A DNA stretch of 64,000 nt from Beijerinckia indica subsp. indica ATCC 9039 (GCF_000019845.1 NC_010581.1:3727501-3791500), one strand, 5' to 3'. Positions 47,174 to 56,632 are shown, counted from the first letter of the stretch. Numbers and translations are program-made. Notes: generated by a model not told the origin, from the letters alone.

Positions 47174-48183
47174 GACATGGCTCCAGAGAAGAAGGGAGTC
47201 GGAACCTTCAGCCGTGTAGCATAATCGAACGCTGTCTCGAGGCTGGAAGAATCAGCAATGCCACGCCCCGCAATATCGAAAGCGGTCCCATGGTCCGGGC
47301 TGGTGCGGACAAATGGCAAGCCGAGCGTGATGTTAACGCCTTTTTCCAACCCCATGAACTTCACCGGGATCAGGCCCTGGTCGTGATATTGCGCGACGAC
47401 CACATCGAACTTGCCGAGGCGCGCCTGCATGAAGACAGTATCGCCAGGCCACGGTCCCGTTGCATCGATGCCCTCGGCGCGCGCCGCCGCGATCGCCGGC
47501 GTGATGATGCGGATTTCCTCGTCACCGAACAAGCCACCCTCTCCGGCATGCGGGTTCAGACCCGCCACCGCGATACGCGGCTGCACGATGCCGAGAGCAC
47601 GCGCCCCCTCATGCGCCAGACGGATGGCTTGCATCTGCGCCGGGAAATCCGCTTTGCGGATCGCATCCGCAAGCGAACAATGGATCGTCACGAGCACCGT
47701 ACGGATCTCGTCATTGGCCAGCATCATGGCAACGTGCTGCGCGCCGCCCTGTTCGGCCAAGATTTCCGTATGACCAGGATAGTGGATGCCGGCGGCAGCC
47801 AGAGCTTCCTTATGGATTGGCGCCGTGACGATGCCCCGGATCGTTCCTTGCCGAGCCAGCCCGATAGCGGTGACAATGGCGTCATAGGCCGCCTGACCAC
47901 TGACCGCGGAAACACGCCCGACCGCTGGCAAGGTCGCGAGCGATGAGGAGGCCAGTACGTTCAGGACGCCATCCTCGCATCCCGCCTCCTCGACCGTCGC
48001 GATCCTGCGTATTTGAACGGCAACTCCAAGGTTCGCGATAGCATGCTCCATCACCAGCGGATCGCCGACGACGATCCAGTTCCGTTTATCAGGACGGCGC
48101 AGATACATTTTTGCGATGATTTCCGGACCGATGCCGGAGGGGTCGCCCATGGTGACGGCGAGAGGATGATCAAGCATTACCAT
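47170..48183 (-). CDS. pdxA: PdxA-family dehydrogenase (4-hydroxythreonine-4-phosphate dehydrogenase or PdxA2)
   Basis: The 337-residue protein has LAVTMGDPSGIGPEIIAK, the metal ligands in TAPIHKEALAAAGIHYPGHT, AGLNPHAGEGGLFGDEE and VVAQYHDQGLIPVKFMGLEK. PdxA oxidises 4-phosphohydroxy-L-threonine in vitamin B6 synthesis; PdxA2 members act on 4-phospho-threonate or -erythronate. Co-translation with an unknown TIM-barrel gene, and no pdxJ or ksgA next to it, leans towards PdxA2, but no DUF1537 kinase is seen either. The assignment between the two remains open. Confidence 0.85.
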   Translation of the reverse strand: MVMLDHPLAVTMGDPSGIGPEIIAKMYLRRPDKRNWIVVGDPLVMEHAIANLGVAVQIRRIATVEEAGCEDGVLNVLASSSLATLPAVGRVSAVSGQAAYDAIVTAIGLARQGTIRGIVTAPIHKEALAAAGIHYPGHTEILAEQGGAQHVAMMLANDEIRTVLVTIHCSLADAIRKADFPAQMQAIRLAHEGARALGIVQPRIAVAGLNPHAGEGGLFGDEEIRIITPAIAAARAEGIDATGPWPGDTVFMQARLGKFDVVVAQYHDQGLIPVKFMGLEKGVNITLGLPFVRTSPDHGTAFDIAGRGIADSSSLETAFDYATRLKVPTPFFSGAMS

Positions 48184-48481
48184 CGATCGGAGACCTTTGA
48201 AAAAACGCCGGAGACGTCCATGCCGCCGTTCGGGGTGAATGATCCGATCCGTTCTGGTTTTCCGAGGACGGCACAGAATACCCCCTCATCGATCCGACGA
48301 AACTGAACGTCACGGAAAGCGTCAAGGCACTCGTATCCACCCTCATCGAAGCGCGACTCGTCGCGGTTCAATGAGGGCAAGTGGATACGGTTTTAAAAGT
48401 GACGTATCGAGAATCTATGATTCTCGATATTCGTGGGCTCACTCGACCGGCAAGCCTCTCAGGTCACACGTTTCCTCAAAT
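48184..48481. other. Intergenic region between pqqE and the pdxA operon
   Basis: No gene. It contains a perfect 11-bp hairpin, tatcgagaatc/gattctcgata at 48405-48429, 53 bases beyond the pqqE stop (minus strand) and possibly its transcript end, though without a T-run. A longer interrupted inverted repeat around cgtatccaccctcat and atgagggcaagtggatacg lies at about 48328-48389. Confidence 0.5.
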
Positions 48482-49627
48482 TTACACAGATGAAACGGGC
48501 TGTTTCTGCCGCCGGTAAACATAAGGCACCTCGGCCGCGCCCTCTTGCCGAAAACCAGCCACGGCGGCCACTTTATCGTGGTCAGGCGAAGCGATACAGA
48601 CAGGATCGGTCCGCGAGGCATCCCCCGTCAAAGCAAGCGCCTGACAGCGGCAGCCTCCAAAATCAATCTCTTTTCTTTCGCAGGACGCACAAGGCTCACG
48701 CATCCAGGCGGTGCCACGAAAGGCCTCAAACGCCGGTGAATGAAACCAAATGTCGGCCAGGGACATATCGCGCACATTGGCGAAGTTAAGACCTGGAATC
48801 GTTTCGGCGGCGTGACAGGGAAGCGCCTTACCGGTTGGCGTTATGTTCAAGGTCCGTCTCGCCCAGCCACCCATGCAAGCCTTGGGATAGCGAGCATGGT
48901 AATCGGGCATCACATGATCGATGACAATCGTGCCCGCATAGGTCTGACGCAAGGCTTCGACTTCGGCGACCGCCGCTTCCGCTTCAGTTCGTCCCGGCAT
49001 GAGAGCGGCGCGATTGACAAGGCCCCAGCCGTAATATTGTGTATGCGCGATCTCGACCCGGCGCGCACCGAGCTTGACCGCCATTTCGACCATTTTTCCA
49101 GCGCGGCTGACATTGGCATGGTGAATGACCGCATTCACGGTCAAAGGAAGGCCCGCCTTGATGACCCAAGCAGCAACCGCCTGCTTTTTAGCATAGGCCC
49201 CTTCATAACCGGCAATCCGGTCGGCGGAGGCGGCTTCAGCATCCTGAATTGACAATTGCACATGATCGAGTCCGGCTTCGCTCAGAGCCTCGACGCCTCT
49301 TTCAGTGAGACCGATGCCGGAAGTGATCAGATTGGTATAAAGGCCGATCTTCGCACAATGCGTGACAATCTCGGTAAGATCGCGCCGCGCAACAGGCTCG
49401 CCGCCAGAAAGATGCACCTGCAGAACACCCAGTGCCGCCGCCTCGGAAAAGACGCGGTTCCAGGTCGCCGTATCAAGTTCATGGGCGAGCGGTTCAAGCT
49501 CCAAAGGATTCGAGCAATAGGGACAGGCAAGCGGGCAACGATGGGTCAGTTCCGCGAGCAAGCCCAAGGGTGGGGCAACGGGCGGAGTAAGCGGCGGCGC
49601 AACGTTCTGCGGGCTCGTCTCGTTCAT
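48482..49627 (-). CDS. pqqE: PQQ biosynthesis radical SAM protein PqqE
   Basis: The 381-residue protein has the radical-SAM cluster motif in LTHRCPLACPYCSNPLELEP, VHLSGGEPVARRD, and a SPASM-type C-terminal set of cysteines (CMGGWARRTLNITPTG, CASCERKEIDFGGCRCQA). PqqE makes the Glu-Tyr carbon-carbon crosslink in PqqA with PqqD as peptide chaperone. Its start overlaps the pqqD stop by four bases. It is the last gene of pqqABCDE. Confidence 0.95.
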   Translation of the reverse strand: MNETSPQNVAPPLTPPVAPPLGLLAELTHRCPLACPYCSNPLELEPLAHELDTATWNRVFSEAAALGVLQVHLSGGEPVARRDLTEIVTHCAKIGLYTNLITSGIGLTERGVEALSEAGLDHVQLSIQDAEAASADRIAGYEGAYAKKQAVAAWVIKAGLPLTVNAVIHHANVSRAGKMVEMAVKLGARRVEIAHTQYYGWGLVNRAALMPGRTEAEAAVAEVEALRQTYAGTIVIDHVMPDYHARYPKACMGGWARRTLNITPTGKALPCHAAETIPGLNFANVRDMSLADIWFHSPAFEAFRGTAWMREPCASCERKEIDFGGCRCQALALTGDASRTDPVCIASPDHDKVAAVAGFRQEGAAEVPYVYRRQKQPVSSV

Positions 49628-49911
49628 AGATCCAACATGCGTTTACTGGCCAATTCGCCAAGCAGCGCGCGGACATCGCGCTCGATGAGCGCCGGATCGG
49701 CGGAAAATTGCGCAGCAAGACCGGCGACGATCTCCGCGACATTCGCCTTGCCATCACAGCGTTTCAAAACCTCGATCGCACTCGGATTGGGCTTGACCAC
49801 ACGTTCTGGGGCGAGCAGCAGCCATTCGTCACGCGTCGCATCATGTTTGAGACGGACGCCACGCGGCAGGCGTGGAATGGTGGTCGGCTGAATCGCTGTT
49901 TCGACGCCCAT
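49624..49911 (-). CDS. pqqD: PQQ biosynthesis peptide chaperone PqqD
   Basis: The 95-residue protein has the RRE-type PqqD pattern: RLPRGVRLKHDATRDEWLLL, APERVVKPNPSAIEVLKRCD and ALLGELASKRML. PqqD presents the PqqA peptide to PqqE. It is stand-alone rather than fused to PqqC as in some methylotrophs, and overlaps pqqE by four bases. Confidence 0.93.
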   Translation of the reverse strand: MGVETAIQPTTIPRLPRGVRLKHDATRDEWLLLAPERVVKPNPSAIEVLKRCDGKANVAEIVAGLAAQFSADPALIERDVRALLGELASKRMLDL

Positions 49912-49944
49912 TAGTCAATTTGCCTTCGCTCGGCCTGCAAATGT

Positions 49945-50709
49945 TCAGGCCGCCTGTTCCTTGTCAGAACCTTGCCCCGCCACCCAGGCGCCTGGCGGTA
50001 CGGCGCCATCAACATAAGCGCCCCATAGAGCATCGAGCTGGGTCCAGAGCACGGAACATTTGAATTCGAGCGCGGCCAGGACCAGGTTCTGTTCCGCTCG
50101 GGTTTTGGCATGAGTTTTTACGTAATTCAGGGCAAAATCGCTGTCGCGCTTGGCCTGCACTGGACGCTGCGAGAAATAGGCAAGCGTCTCGCGGCTGACG
50201 AAATCATAATGGGCGAGCATGCCGGCCACACGTTCGGAGATGATCGTCGGCGAGAATAATTCCGTCAGCGAGGACGCAATGGCTTCGAGCAGACTGCGGC
50301 TCCGGCAGAATTCGACATAGGCTTCCACGGCAAATCGTGTGCCCGGCAAAATGCCTTGCGTCGAGATGACATAGGGCCGCGAAAAGCCAAGACTGTCAGT
50401 GAGCTTCAGCCAACGCTCGATACCGCCGTCGCCCGGCTGCAAACCATCATGATCCTCGATGCGCTTGCGCCATTCGCGCCGATCTTCCACCTCGGACATG
50501 CGAGTGAGAACCGTGGCATCCTTGATCGGGATCATTGCCTGATAATAATAGCGGTTGAGCGCCCAGGCCTGGACTTCCGTGAAGGAACATTGGCCACTAT
50601 GCAGACGATGATGGAACCGGTGCAGATTATGGTAACGCTCGGCACCGATCTGGCGCAGCCGCGCCTCGAAGTCTTCCCCTGACAAGAGAACACCGCCAGC
50701 TTCCGTCAC
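49945..50709 (-). CDS. pqqC: Pyrroloquinoline-quinone synthase PqqC
   Basis: The 254-residue protein has the haem-oxygenase-like helical fold with RYHNLHRFHHRLHSGQCSFT, VQAWALNRYYYQAMIPIKDA, and YVEFCRSRSLLEAIASSLTE. It performs the final ring closure and eight-electron oxidation to PQQ using O2 without a cofactor. The start overlaps the pqqB stop by four bases. A 33-base gap separates it from pqqD. Confidence 0.95.
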   Translation of the reverse strand: MTEAGGVLLSGEDFEARLRQIGAERYHNLHRFHHRLHSGQCSFTEVQAWALNRYYYQAMIPIKDATVLTRMSEVEDRREWRKRIEDHDGLQPGDGGIERWLKLTDSLGFSRPYVISTQGILPGTRFAVEAYVEFCRSRSLLEAIASSLTELFSPTIISERVAGMLAHYDFVSRETLAYFSQRPVQAKRDSDFALNYVKTHAKTRAEQNLVLAALEFKCSVLWTQLDALWGAYVDGAVPPGAWVAGQGSDKEQAA

Positions 50710-51605
50710 GCTACTACCTCCATGCCGTCATACGCGACTTGCCAGCCCGCTTTTTCGACCGATGCCCGTTCCGGCGAATCGTCGATCAGGACTGGATTCG
50801 TATTATTGATATGGATGTAGATCTTGCGGCCAATTCCGCAATCGGCCAAACGCCGCAGCGAGCCTTCCTCGCCGCTCATCGCGACATGACCCATGCGCCA
50901 GGCGGTTTTCTGCGACAGGCCGAGATCGACCATTTCCCGGTCGGTAAACGTCGTGCCATCGAAAAAAAGCAGATCAGCGCCCTTGATGCGCGCAATCACT
51001 TGATCCGTGACCGCAGCGCAGCCGGGAATATAGAAAAAGCGCTTGGCACCATCGGTGATCTCAAGCCCCAAGGTGCTTTCGGAAAGTTCGCCGATTTGCA
51101 CTTTTTCGCCTTCGAGATAAAGCGGCACCTTGCCCGGAACGGCGAAAGCCGTGACAGTCAGGCCAAGGCCCGTATCGCAGGGCACATCGAGAGCGATTTT
51201 CTGTGTAGAGACGAGGTCTTTGTTCAAGACACCGAAGACGCTGCCGGCGGCAATTTCCGCCAAAGTCGCGCCCGTGCCGAAAATAGTAAAAGCCTGCTGC
51301 TCGCGCAAAGTGAGGAGGCCGGCCAAATGATCGATATCGCCATTGGTCAGGAACACGCCAGCAATCGGCGAATGACGATTACCTTCCTGAGGCTGGACGG
51401 CAGTATTTGCCAGGATTTGCTGGCGCAGATCTGGAGAAGCGTTCAGCAATAGCCAGCGCACACCATCGGCGCTGACCGCGAGGCTCGATTGGGTGCGGGG
51501 CGTCACGCGTTTATCTCCCGCCCAAGCCAGGCGGCAGACCGGGCAGCGGCAATTCCATTGCGGAAAGCCACCCCCAGCCGCTGACCCCAGGACGAGAACA
51601 CGCAT
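50706..51605 (-). CDS. pqqB: PQQ biosynthesis protein PqqB
   Basis: The 299-residue protein has the metallo-beta-lactamase-like fold with VLGSAAGGGFPQWNCRCPVC at the start, FLTNGDIDHLAGLLTLREQQ, and a C-terminal MAGHVAMSG-like segment (AWRMGHVAMSGEEGSLRRLA). PqqB hydroxylates the crosslinked Tyr derivative. It follows pqqA by 31 bases and overlaps pqqC by four. Confidence 0.95.
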   Translation of the reverse strand: MRVLVLGSAAGGGFPQWNCRCPVCRLAWAGDKRVTPRTQSSLAVSADGVRWLLLNASPDLRQQILANTAVQPQEGNRHSPIAGVFLTNGDIDHLAGLLTLREQQAFTIFGTGATLAEIAAGSVFGVLNKDLVSTQKIALDVPCDTGLGLTVTAFAVPGKVPLYLEGEKVQIGELSESTLGLEITDGAKRFFYIPGCAAVTDQVIARIKGADLLFFDGTTFTDREMVDLGLSQKTAWRMGHVAMSGEEGSLRRLADCGIGRKIYIHINNTNPVLIDDSPERASVEKAGWQVAYDGMEVVA

Positions 51606-51636
51606 GCGGCGGTCAGATCCTGGCCAGTCTCAAATC

Positions 51637-51714
51637 TTAGATTTCAGCAGAAGCGTAGCTCGTCACTTCCATGCCGATGCAAACTTCGATCACAGTGGGG
51701 GTTGTCCAGGTCAT
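51637..51714 (-). CDS. pqqA: PQQ precursor peptide PqqA
   Basis: The 25-residue peptide, MTWTTPTVIEVCIGMEVTSY then ASAEI, carries the conserved Glu16 and Tyr20 (E-x3-Y), the residues that become PQQ. GGAGG lies five bases before the ATG. It heads the operon and is the only substrate protein of the pathway. Confidence 0.95.
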   Translation of the reverse strand: MTWTTPTVIEVCIGMEVTSYASAEI

Positions 51715-51815
51715 GTGAACCTCCTCAAAAGCGGCCGGGGCCGTGTCGTTCTTTTCTTGGAGCGGGCGCTCCTAGCTTATGCCTAGCATGCTGGCACCTT
51801 GGAAACCATAGTTTC

Positions 51816-51842
51816 TTTGGTGGGAGCGAAGCCCCCACCAAA
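51816..51842. other. Hairpin between phaZ and pqqA
   Basis: A 9-bp stem tttggtggg/cccaccaaa with a 9-base loop starts nine bases beyond the phaZ stop (minus strand). There is no T-run after it in that direction. It may end phaZ transcription and separates it from the pqq operon. A GC-rich short stem ggagc/gctcc lies near 51758-51771 in the presumed pqqA leader. Confidence 0.45.
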
Positions 51843-51850
51843 AAATGAGA

Positions 51851-53134
51851 TCAAGCGGCGCTGGCGGCGTGGAAATCACGGATGCGCGGCACGACCTCAC
51901 GGCGATAGCGCGAACCATTGAACACGCCATAATGACCGACCTTTGCCTGCATGTGATAGGCCTTCATCTTATCCGGCACATTGTCGCATAATTCGAGCGC
52001 GGCCTCGGTCTGGCCGAGCCCTGAAATATCGTCGCGCTCGCCCTCGACCGCGAGAATGGCGACATGGCGAATCGCGCTAAGATCGACCTTTTCGCCGTGA
52101 TGGCGCATCTGCCCAAGCGGCAAGGCATGTTTGACGAAAACAGCATCCACCGTCTCGAGATAGAATTCGGCGGTGAGGTCCATCACCGCGAGATATTCAT
52201 CGTAGAATTCACGATGTTTCTCGGCGGAATCACCATCGTTCTCGACAAGATGATTGAACATGTCGATATGGGCGGTGACATGGCGATCGATATTCATCGC
52301 CATGAAGCCCGCGAGCTGCAAAAAGCCCGGATAGACGCTGCGCCCGAAGCCCGGATAGCTATAGGGCACGACATGAATGCAGTTCTCGCGGAACCAGGGC
52401 ATGCCGCGTTCCCGCGCAAGAAGATTGACGGCGGTCGGACTGCGGCGCGTGTCGATTGGTCCGCCCATCAGCGTCATGGAGGCGGGCACGGCAGGATCAT
52501 TTTGCGCTTCCATACGGGCAACGGCGGCGATCAGGGGCACCGCGGGCTGGCAGACGCCGATCGTATGCAAGGGCACGTCGGGCTCGCCTCTCGTCTTGGC
52601 GGCATTGAGGACCCGGCAGATGTCGATGAGATAATCGATATAATCGTCGAGGCCGAAACTGGCGACCTCCTTCGGCACAAGACGGGCATTCACCCAATCG
52701 GTGATATAGACATCGTAACAGGGAAGAAAAGCTTCGACCGTTCCCCGCAGCAATGTTGCATGATGACCCGACATCGGTGCGACGACGAGCAGTTTAGCTT
52801 GCCTGGCCAAGGTCGGCGCCAGATCCGGCACGGTGCTCGTATCACGCTCGAAGCGCAAAAGCTGGCCGAAAGGCTTCTGCCAAACGATCTTTTCCCGGAT
52901 CGGCACACGCGCCTCGCCAATGGTCGTAGCCTCAAAGCCAAAGACCGGCTTTTCATAATGGCGGGTCAGCCGTTCGAAAATCTCCGCCGAAGCGGCGAGA
53001 TTGCGGCCGACATGCGTATAGGACAAGGGATTGATCGGATTCTTGAACCACTGACGCGTTGCATCCGTGACGATACGGGCCGGCGTCAGCGCCAGATGGG
53101 TCATTTCATGCATGCCATAGGAAAACGGATTCAT
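51851..53134 (-). CDS. phaZ: Intracellular polyhydroxybutyrate depolymerase
   Basis: The ATG at 53132-53134 (MNPFSYGMHEMTHLALTPAR) follows GGGGGAAATAAAG. The 427-residue protein has a Cys nucleophile in LHTIGVCQPAVPLIAAVARM, as in PhaZ1, and later Asp (VEGERDDISGLGQTEAAL) and His (AKVGHYGVFNGSRYRREVVP) of an alpha/beta-hydrolase triad. It mobilises stored PHB granules inside the cell. It is monocistronic, upstream of the pqq operon on the same strand. Confidence 0.93.
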   Translation of the reverse strand: MNPFSYGMHEMTHLALTPARIVTDATRQWFKNPINPLSYTHVGRNLAASAEIFERLTRHYEKPVFGFEATTIGEARVPIREKIVWQKPFGQLLRFERDTSTVPDLAPTLARQAKLLVVAPMSGHHATLLRGTVEAFLPCYDVYITDWVNARLVPKEVASFGLDDYIDYLIDICRVLNAAKTRGEPDVPLHTIGVCQPAVPLIAAVARMEAQNDPAVPASMTLMGGPIDTRRSPTAVNLLARERGMPWFRENCIHVVPYSYPGFGRSVYPGFLQLAGFMAMNIDRHVTAHIDMFNHLVENDGDSAEKHREFYDEYLAVMDLTAEFYLETVDAVFVKHALPLGQMRHHGEKVDLSAIRHVAILAVEGERDDISGLGQTEAALELCDNVPDKMKAYHMQAKVGHYGVFNGSRYRREVVPRIRDFHAASAA

Positions 53135-53917
53135 CTTTATTTCCCCCATAACCCCGCCCTTCGCCTTGGAAACGCCCGTGATCAGGCCCTCAGCGCGGAC
53201 GAGGCTTTCTATGTTTTTGTCTTTTTTGTTCTTTGCCGTTATTGTCGTTGAATATCGTTATTGACCTTGATGAGCGCTTTGGGTCGCCAACCATGAGCGC
53301 TTTCTTGCTTGTGCGCCGCTACGCTTGGCGACACGTATCAATGGATCGAACGCGGTTGCCCTGATGAATCGGTCGCCGACTCGCACCCCGGAACCACATC
53401 GAGGCACGCGACGACTCTTCAACACGGGACCCAGGATCCAGAAAACTCATCCCCTCAAAGACCAAATTGCCGTCTTGCGAAGGCAAGTCCGGCAATCGGG
53501 AACAAGGGATGAATCTTATCGCGCCGGAAATTAAAACTCTACAAATATCTTCAAACATCATTCCAAAGACGTAGGCTTTGCCATTCCCATGCACAAAGCT
53601 TTAATAATTTTCTTCCAATCTGTTACGGGCACAAAGTTTCAAGAGCCCGTTCAGTGCATATTCAGATAGAGAAAAAAAGCAGCTTCTATTCAATTACTTA
53701 GGTGTATATTTAAGACACCGGCACTGTTTTACAAGACCGGATTTTCGCACCGGCGTTCCCATTTTCGTGTTGGCGCCGACCTATCTTGCCATTTCTCTTG
53801 TGATCCCCTCCCCCATGGTCATAAGGATAGAGTTGGACCAGCTGCGGATTTCCACTCCCTCATCTCTCTATATCATTGAAAAAATGGACTTTCGGACACA
53901 ATATCGGGAACCGCCAC
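53135..53917. other. Long intergenic region between phaZ and the regB leader
   Basis: No coding frame in these 780 bases has a ribosome-binding site plus family similarity. The longest minus-strand frame (91 codons at 53319-53594) looks random. Part of it, about 53560-53700, is A/T-rich. The divergent promoters of phaZ and regB must lie here. No RNA gene was recognised. Confidence 0.45.
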
Positions 53918-54020
53918 TAAGCAGACTTCCCAAAGTCTGCTTACATTTAAAATTGTAGGCAGCATTGATTTTGCTTCAAAAAAGCAAAATCAATCGTGGC
54001 TTTAGCCACGCAAGGCTGCT
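53918..54020 (+). ncRNA. Cluster of perfect hairpins upstream of regB (possible structured RNA)
   Basis: Three stems lie in about 100 bases: taagcagactt/aagtctgctta (53918-53943, 4-base loop), attgattttgctt/aagcaaaatcaat (53964-53994, 5-base loop) and cgtggct/agccacg (53995-54010, 2-base loop). gcagc (53959-53963) can pair with gctgc (54015-54019) to enclose the last two in a three-way junction. The group ends 90 bases before the regB start. It may be a regulatory leader, or a dispersed palindromic element. Confidence 0.4.
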
Positions 54021-54109
54021 TAGCGTCTCTCGACTGAAGCCCTTCCTGTCATTCTTGCGCGATCGCCGCGCTTTCCTCGCCCTGTCTCCGGAGCTGAGCT
54101 TTCCCTGCC

Positions 54110-55456
54110 ATGCCCTCTTTGCCCGATGTCGATCTCAGTCGTCATTCGCGCCGTTTGCGCGTCGATACGCTCATCAAATTGCGCTGGCTGGCGCTGCTTG
54201 GCCAAACCGTGGCCGTGCTCGTCACTCATTACGGCTTCGGCTTCAAACTGCCCTTGCTCGCCTGTCTATGCGCGATCATCGCATCAGCCTGCCTGAATAT
54301 AGGATTACGTCTGCGGTTCGCTCAAACGCACAGGCTGGATGACATTTCCGCCGCGACGACATTTGCCTATGATATTCTTCAACTTTCTGCCCTTCTCTAT
54401 CTGACCGGCGGATTGCAGAATCCGTTCTCCATGCTGTTCTTCGCGCCCGTGGTCATCGCCGCCGTTTCGCTCTCCGGCCGCGCCACCTTGCTGCTGACCA
54501 CGCTGATGATCACCGCGACGACGGTTCTCATCTTCGTGCATTATCCCTTGCCCTGGTATGCGAACGAGCAGATCAGCCTGCCCATTCTTTACCGGACCGG
54601 AATCTGGATCGCGATCGTGCTCGGAGCCTCGTTCATGGCGATCTATGCCTCCCGCGTTTCCGAGGAGGCGCGCAAACTCGCCGATGCGCTCGCCGCGACG
54701 GAATTGGTGCTCGCCCGCGAACAACATCTGATTCAGCTTGATGGGCTTGCCGCGGCAGCGGCCCATGAGCTCGGCACCCCTCTCGCCACCATCACTCTGG
54801 TCGCGCGCGACCTCGAGAAGGAATTGAAAAATCTCGCCAGCGATAATGTTTCCCTCCAGGAGGATATCGCCTTGCTGGCCCAGGAAGTCACGCGCTGCCG
54901 CACGATCCTCGGCAAACTGACCTCCCTCGGTGAGGATAGCGGCGATATTCTACAACACATGACCTTGAGTCTCCTCCTGGAGGAAGTCGTCGGTCCGCAA
55001 CGCGATTTCGGCATGCATGTCCGGGTCGAGGCCAAGGGAGAGGGCCGCGAACCGATGTGCCGACGCAATCCCGGCATTTTGTATGGGCTCGGCAATCTCG
55101 TCGAAAACGCGATCGATTTCGCCGCCACTGAAGTTCTTATCAGGGCAAGCTGGACTGAAACTGCCGTCAAGATCGTCATCGAGGACGATGGACCGGGTTT
55201 CGCCCCGCATGTCATTGGACGGCTCGGTGAACCCTATCTCACTACCCGCGCCGATCGCCGTGCCAAATCCGAGGAAGGATCGGGTCTCGGCCTTGGCTTG
55301 TTCATCGCCAAAACCCTACTCGAGCGTTCGGGCGCCCTGGTGACGACGGCCAACAAGCCCATTCCCGACTGCGGCGCGATTATCGCCATTTCCTGGAATC
55401 GGGCGGTTTTCGAGCAGGGTCCGAAGGCCAATACGGTCAAGGCTTTTACCTCTTGA
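54110..55456 (+). CDS. regB: Redox-sensing histidine kinase RegB/PrrB/ActS
   Basis: The 448-residue protein has six likely membrane segments at the N-terminus with the quinone-site motif GGLQNPFSMLFFAPVVIAAV, then the H-box AAAAAHELGTPLATITLVAR (His near residue 218). A Cys in EVTRCRTILGKLTS near residue 263 matches the redox-active Cys of RegB. The ATPase motifs are LVENAIDFA, DDGPGFAP and GSGLGLGLFIAK. It senses ubiquinol pool and redox state. regA follows, but senC, which often sits between them, is missing. Confidence 0.93.
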   Translation: MPSLPDVDLSRHSRRLRVDTLIKLRWLALLGQTVAVLVTHYGFGFKLPLLACLCAIIASACLNIGLRLRFAQTHRLDDISAATTFAYDILQLSALLYLTGGLQNPFSMLFFAPVVIAAVSLSGRATLLLTTLMITATTVLIFVHYPLPWYANEQISLPILYRTGIWIAIVLGASFMAIYASRVSEEARKLADALAATELVLAREQHLIQLDGLAAAAAHELGTPLATITLVARDLEKELKNLASDNVSLQEDIALLAQEVTRCRTILGKLTSLGEDSGDILQHMTLSLLLEEVVGPQRDFGMHVRVEAKGEGREPMCRRNPGILYGLGNLVENAIDFAATEVLIRASWTETAVKIVIEDDGPGFAPHVIGRLGEPYLTTRADRRAKSEEGSGLGLGLFIAKTLLERSGALVTTANKPIPDCGAIIAISWNRAVFEQGPKANTVKAFTS

Positions 55457-55511
55457 ACAGATGCATTCATCAGGGGCCGGCCCAAATGTCGCCCCCTCGG
55501 TCACGCAAATG

Positions 55512-55542
55512 TTGTACAAAACGCGCGCAAAATGGTTAGAAT
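55512..55542 (+). promoter_or_regulatory. Possible promoter for regA
   Basis: ttgtac (55512-55517) and tagaat (55537-55542) resemble -35 and -10 boxes but with a 19-base spacer, which is long. It lies 228 bases upstream of regA in the 313-base gap after regB, where no gene is present. Confidence 0.25.
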
Positions 55543-55769
55543 AGCTTCAGCTCAGGCTTAGGTTTTACGCATGAGCGCGTCACTCGCGCGTATTGTCCGG
55601 GCGAGCCATCAACGAAGGATCTGTCCCCGCATCCAAACAACCATGCCGTGGACCGGCCTCGCGCCTGGGGCTCTCCTTTTTGTAAACACGTCGGATTTGT
55701 CCCGAAGCCGCTTTATTCCTCCGTTCCGTCCGGCACCCGCTGGACGCATAGCGATCCAGGGTAAAACCC

Positions 55770-56369
55770 ATGAATGCAGCCGAACATCTCCAGCCCGAAT
55801 CGATGGAAACGCAGGCCGTCACCGATCCGAACCATGATCTTGGAGCCGATCGTAGCCTGCTCATTGTCGATGACGACAAGCCGTTTTTGACCCGCCTCGT
55901 CCGCACTATGGAACTGCGTGGTTTCGCCGTCACGGCGGCCTCCTCCGTCGCAGAGGGGCTCGCCGCCATTGCGCAGCAAGCGCCGGCCTTCGCCGTCATC
56001 GACATGCGACTTGGCGATGGCAATGGTCTCGACGTCATTTCCGAATTGAAGACCAAACGCCCCGATGCGCGCGGCATCATTCTGACGGGCTACGGCAATA
56101 TCGTGACAGCCGTCACCGCGGTCAAACTGGGCGCGTTCGATTATCTCGCCAAACCCGCCGATGCCGATGAAATCTACCATGCCCTGATCGCGACGCGTCA
56201 CGACAAGGCCGAAGTGCCAGAACATCCGATGTCGGCCGATCGCGTACGCTGGGAACATATTCAGCGCATCTACGAACTTTGCGGCCGCAATGTTTCAGAG
56301 ACAGCGCGTCGTCTCAACATGCATCGGCGCACCCTGCAACGCATTCTGGCCAAGCGAGCCCCACGCTGA
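55770..56369 (+). CDS. regA: Response regulator RegA/PrrA/ActR
   Basis: The 199-residue protein has a receiver domain with Asp in FAVIDMRLGDGNGLDVI, the Thr/Lys pair in GIILTGYGNIVTAVTAVKLG and FDYLAKPADADE, and a Fis-type helix-turn-helix at the end (NVSETARRLNMHRRTLQRIL). It is the partner of RegB and globally controls photosynthesis, N2 or CO2 fixation, and terminal oxidases in relatives. It is separated from regB by 313 bases. The N-terminus is about 15 residues longer than in Rhodobacter. Confidence 0.93.
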   Translation: MNAAEHLQPESMETQAVTDPNHDLGADRSLLIVDDDKPFLTRLVRTMELRGFAVTAASSVAEGLAAIAQQAPAFAVIDMRLGDGNGLDVISELKTKRPDARGIILTGYGNIVTAVTAVKLGAFDYLAKPADADEIYHALIATRHDKAEVPEHPMSADRVRWEHIQRIYELCGRNVSETARRLNMHRRTLQRILAKRAPR

Positions 56370-56632
56370 CACGGCCTGTCGGCATCCGTATGATTTTCAG
56401 TAGCGGCAATTCGATGATGACAAGGCGCTACGGAAATTGACTTTCCCGGCCGTCTCCTTCTATATGCAGGCAATTTTCCGCCTCGGCAGGCAGGCCCGCC
56501 AGACGGCAATTTAACCACCTTTTCTTCAATCCATGCCGGAGACCCGCGCGCCGAACCTCGTTTCGAATGCAAATTTTTCAAAATTTGCATGCCGCCCTCC
56601 AGCCGTCCTGATATCGCACGGGAGCCTTAGTC

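Noticed and set aside
52064..53251. 395-codon plus-strand frame opposite phaZ
   Set aside because: Antisense shadow; phaZ has an intact catalytic set and good start.
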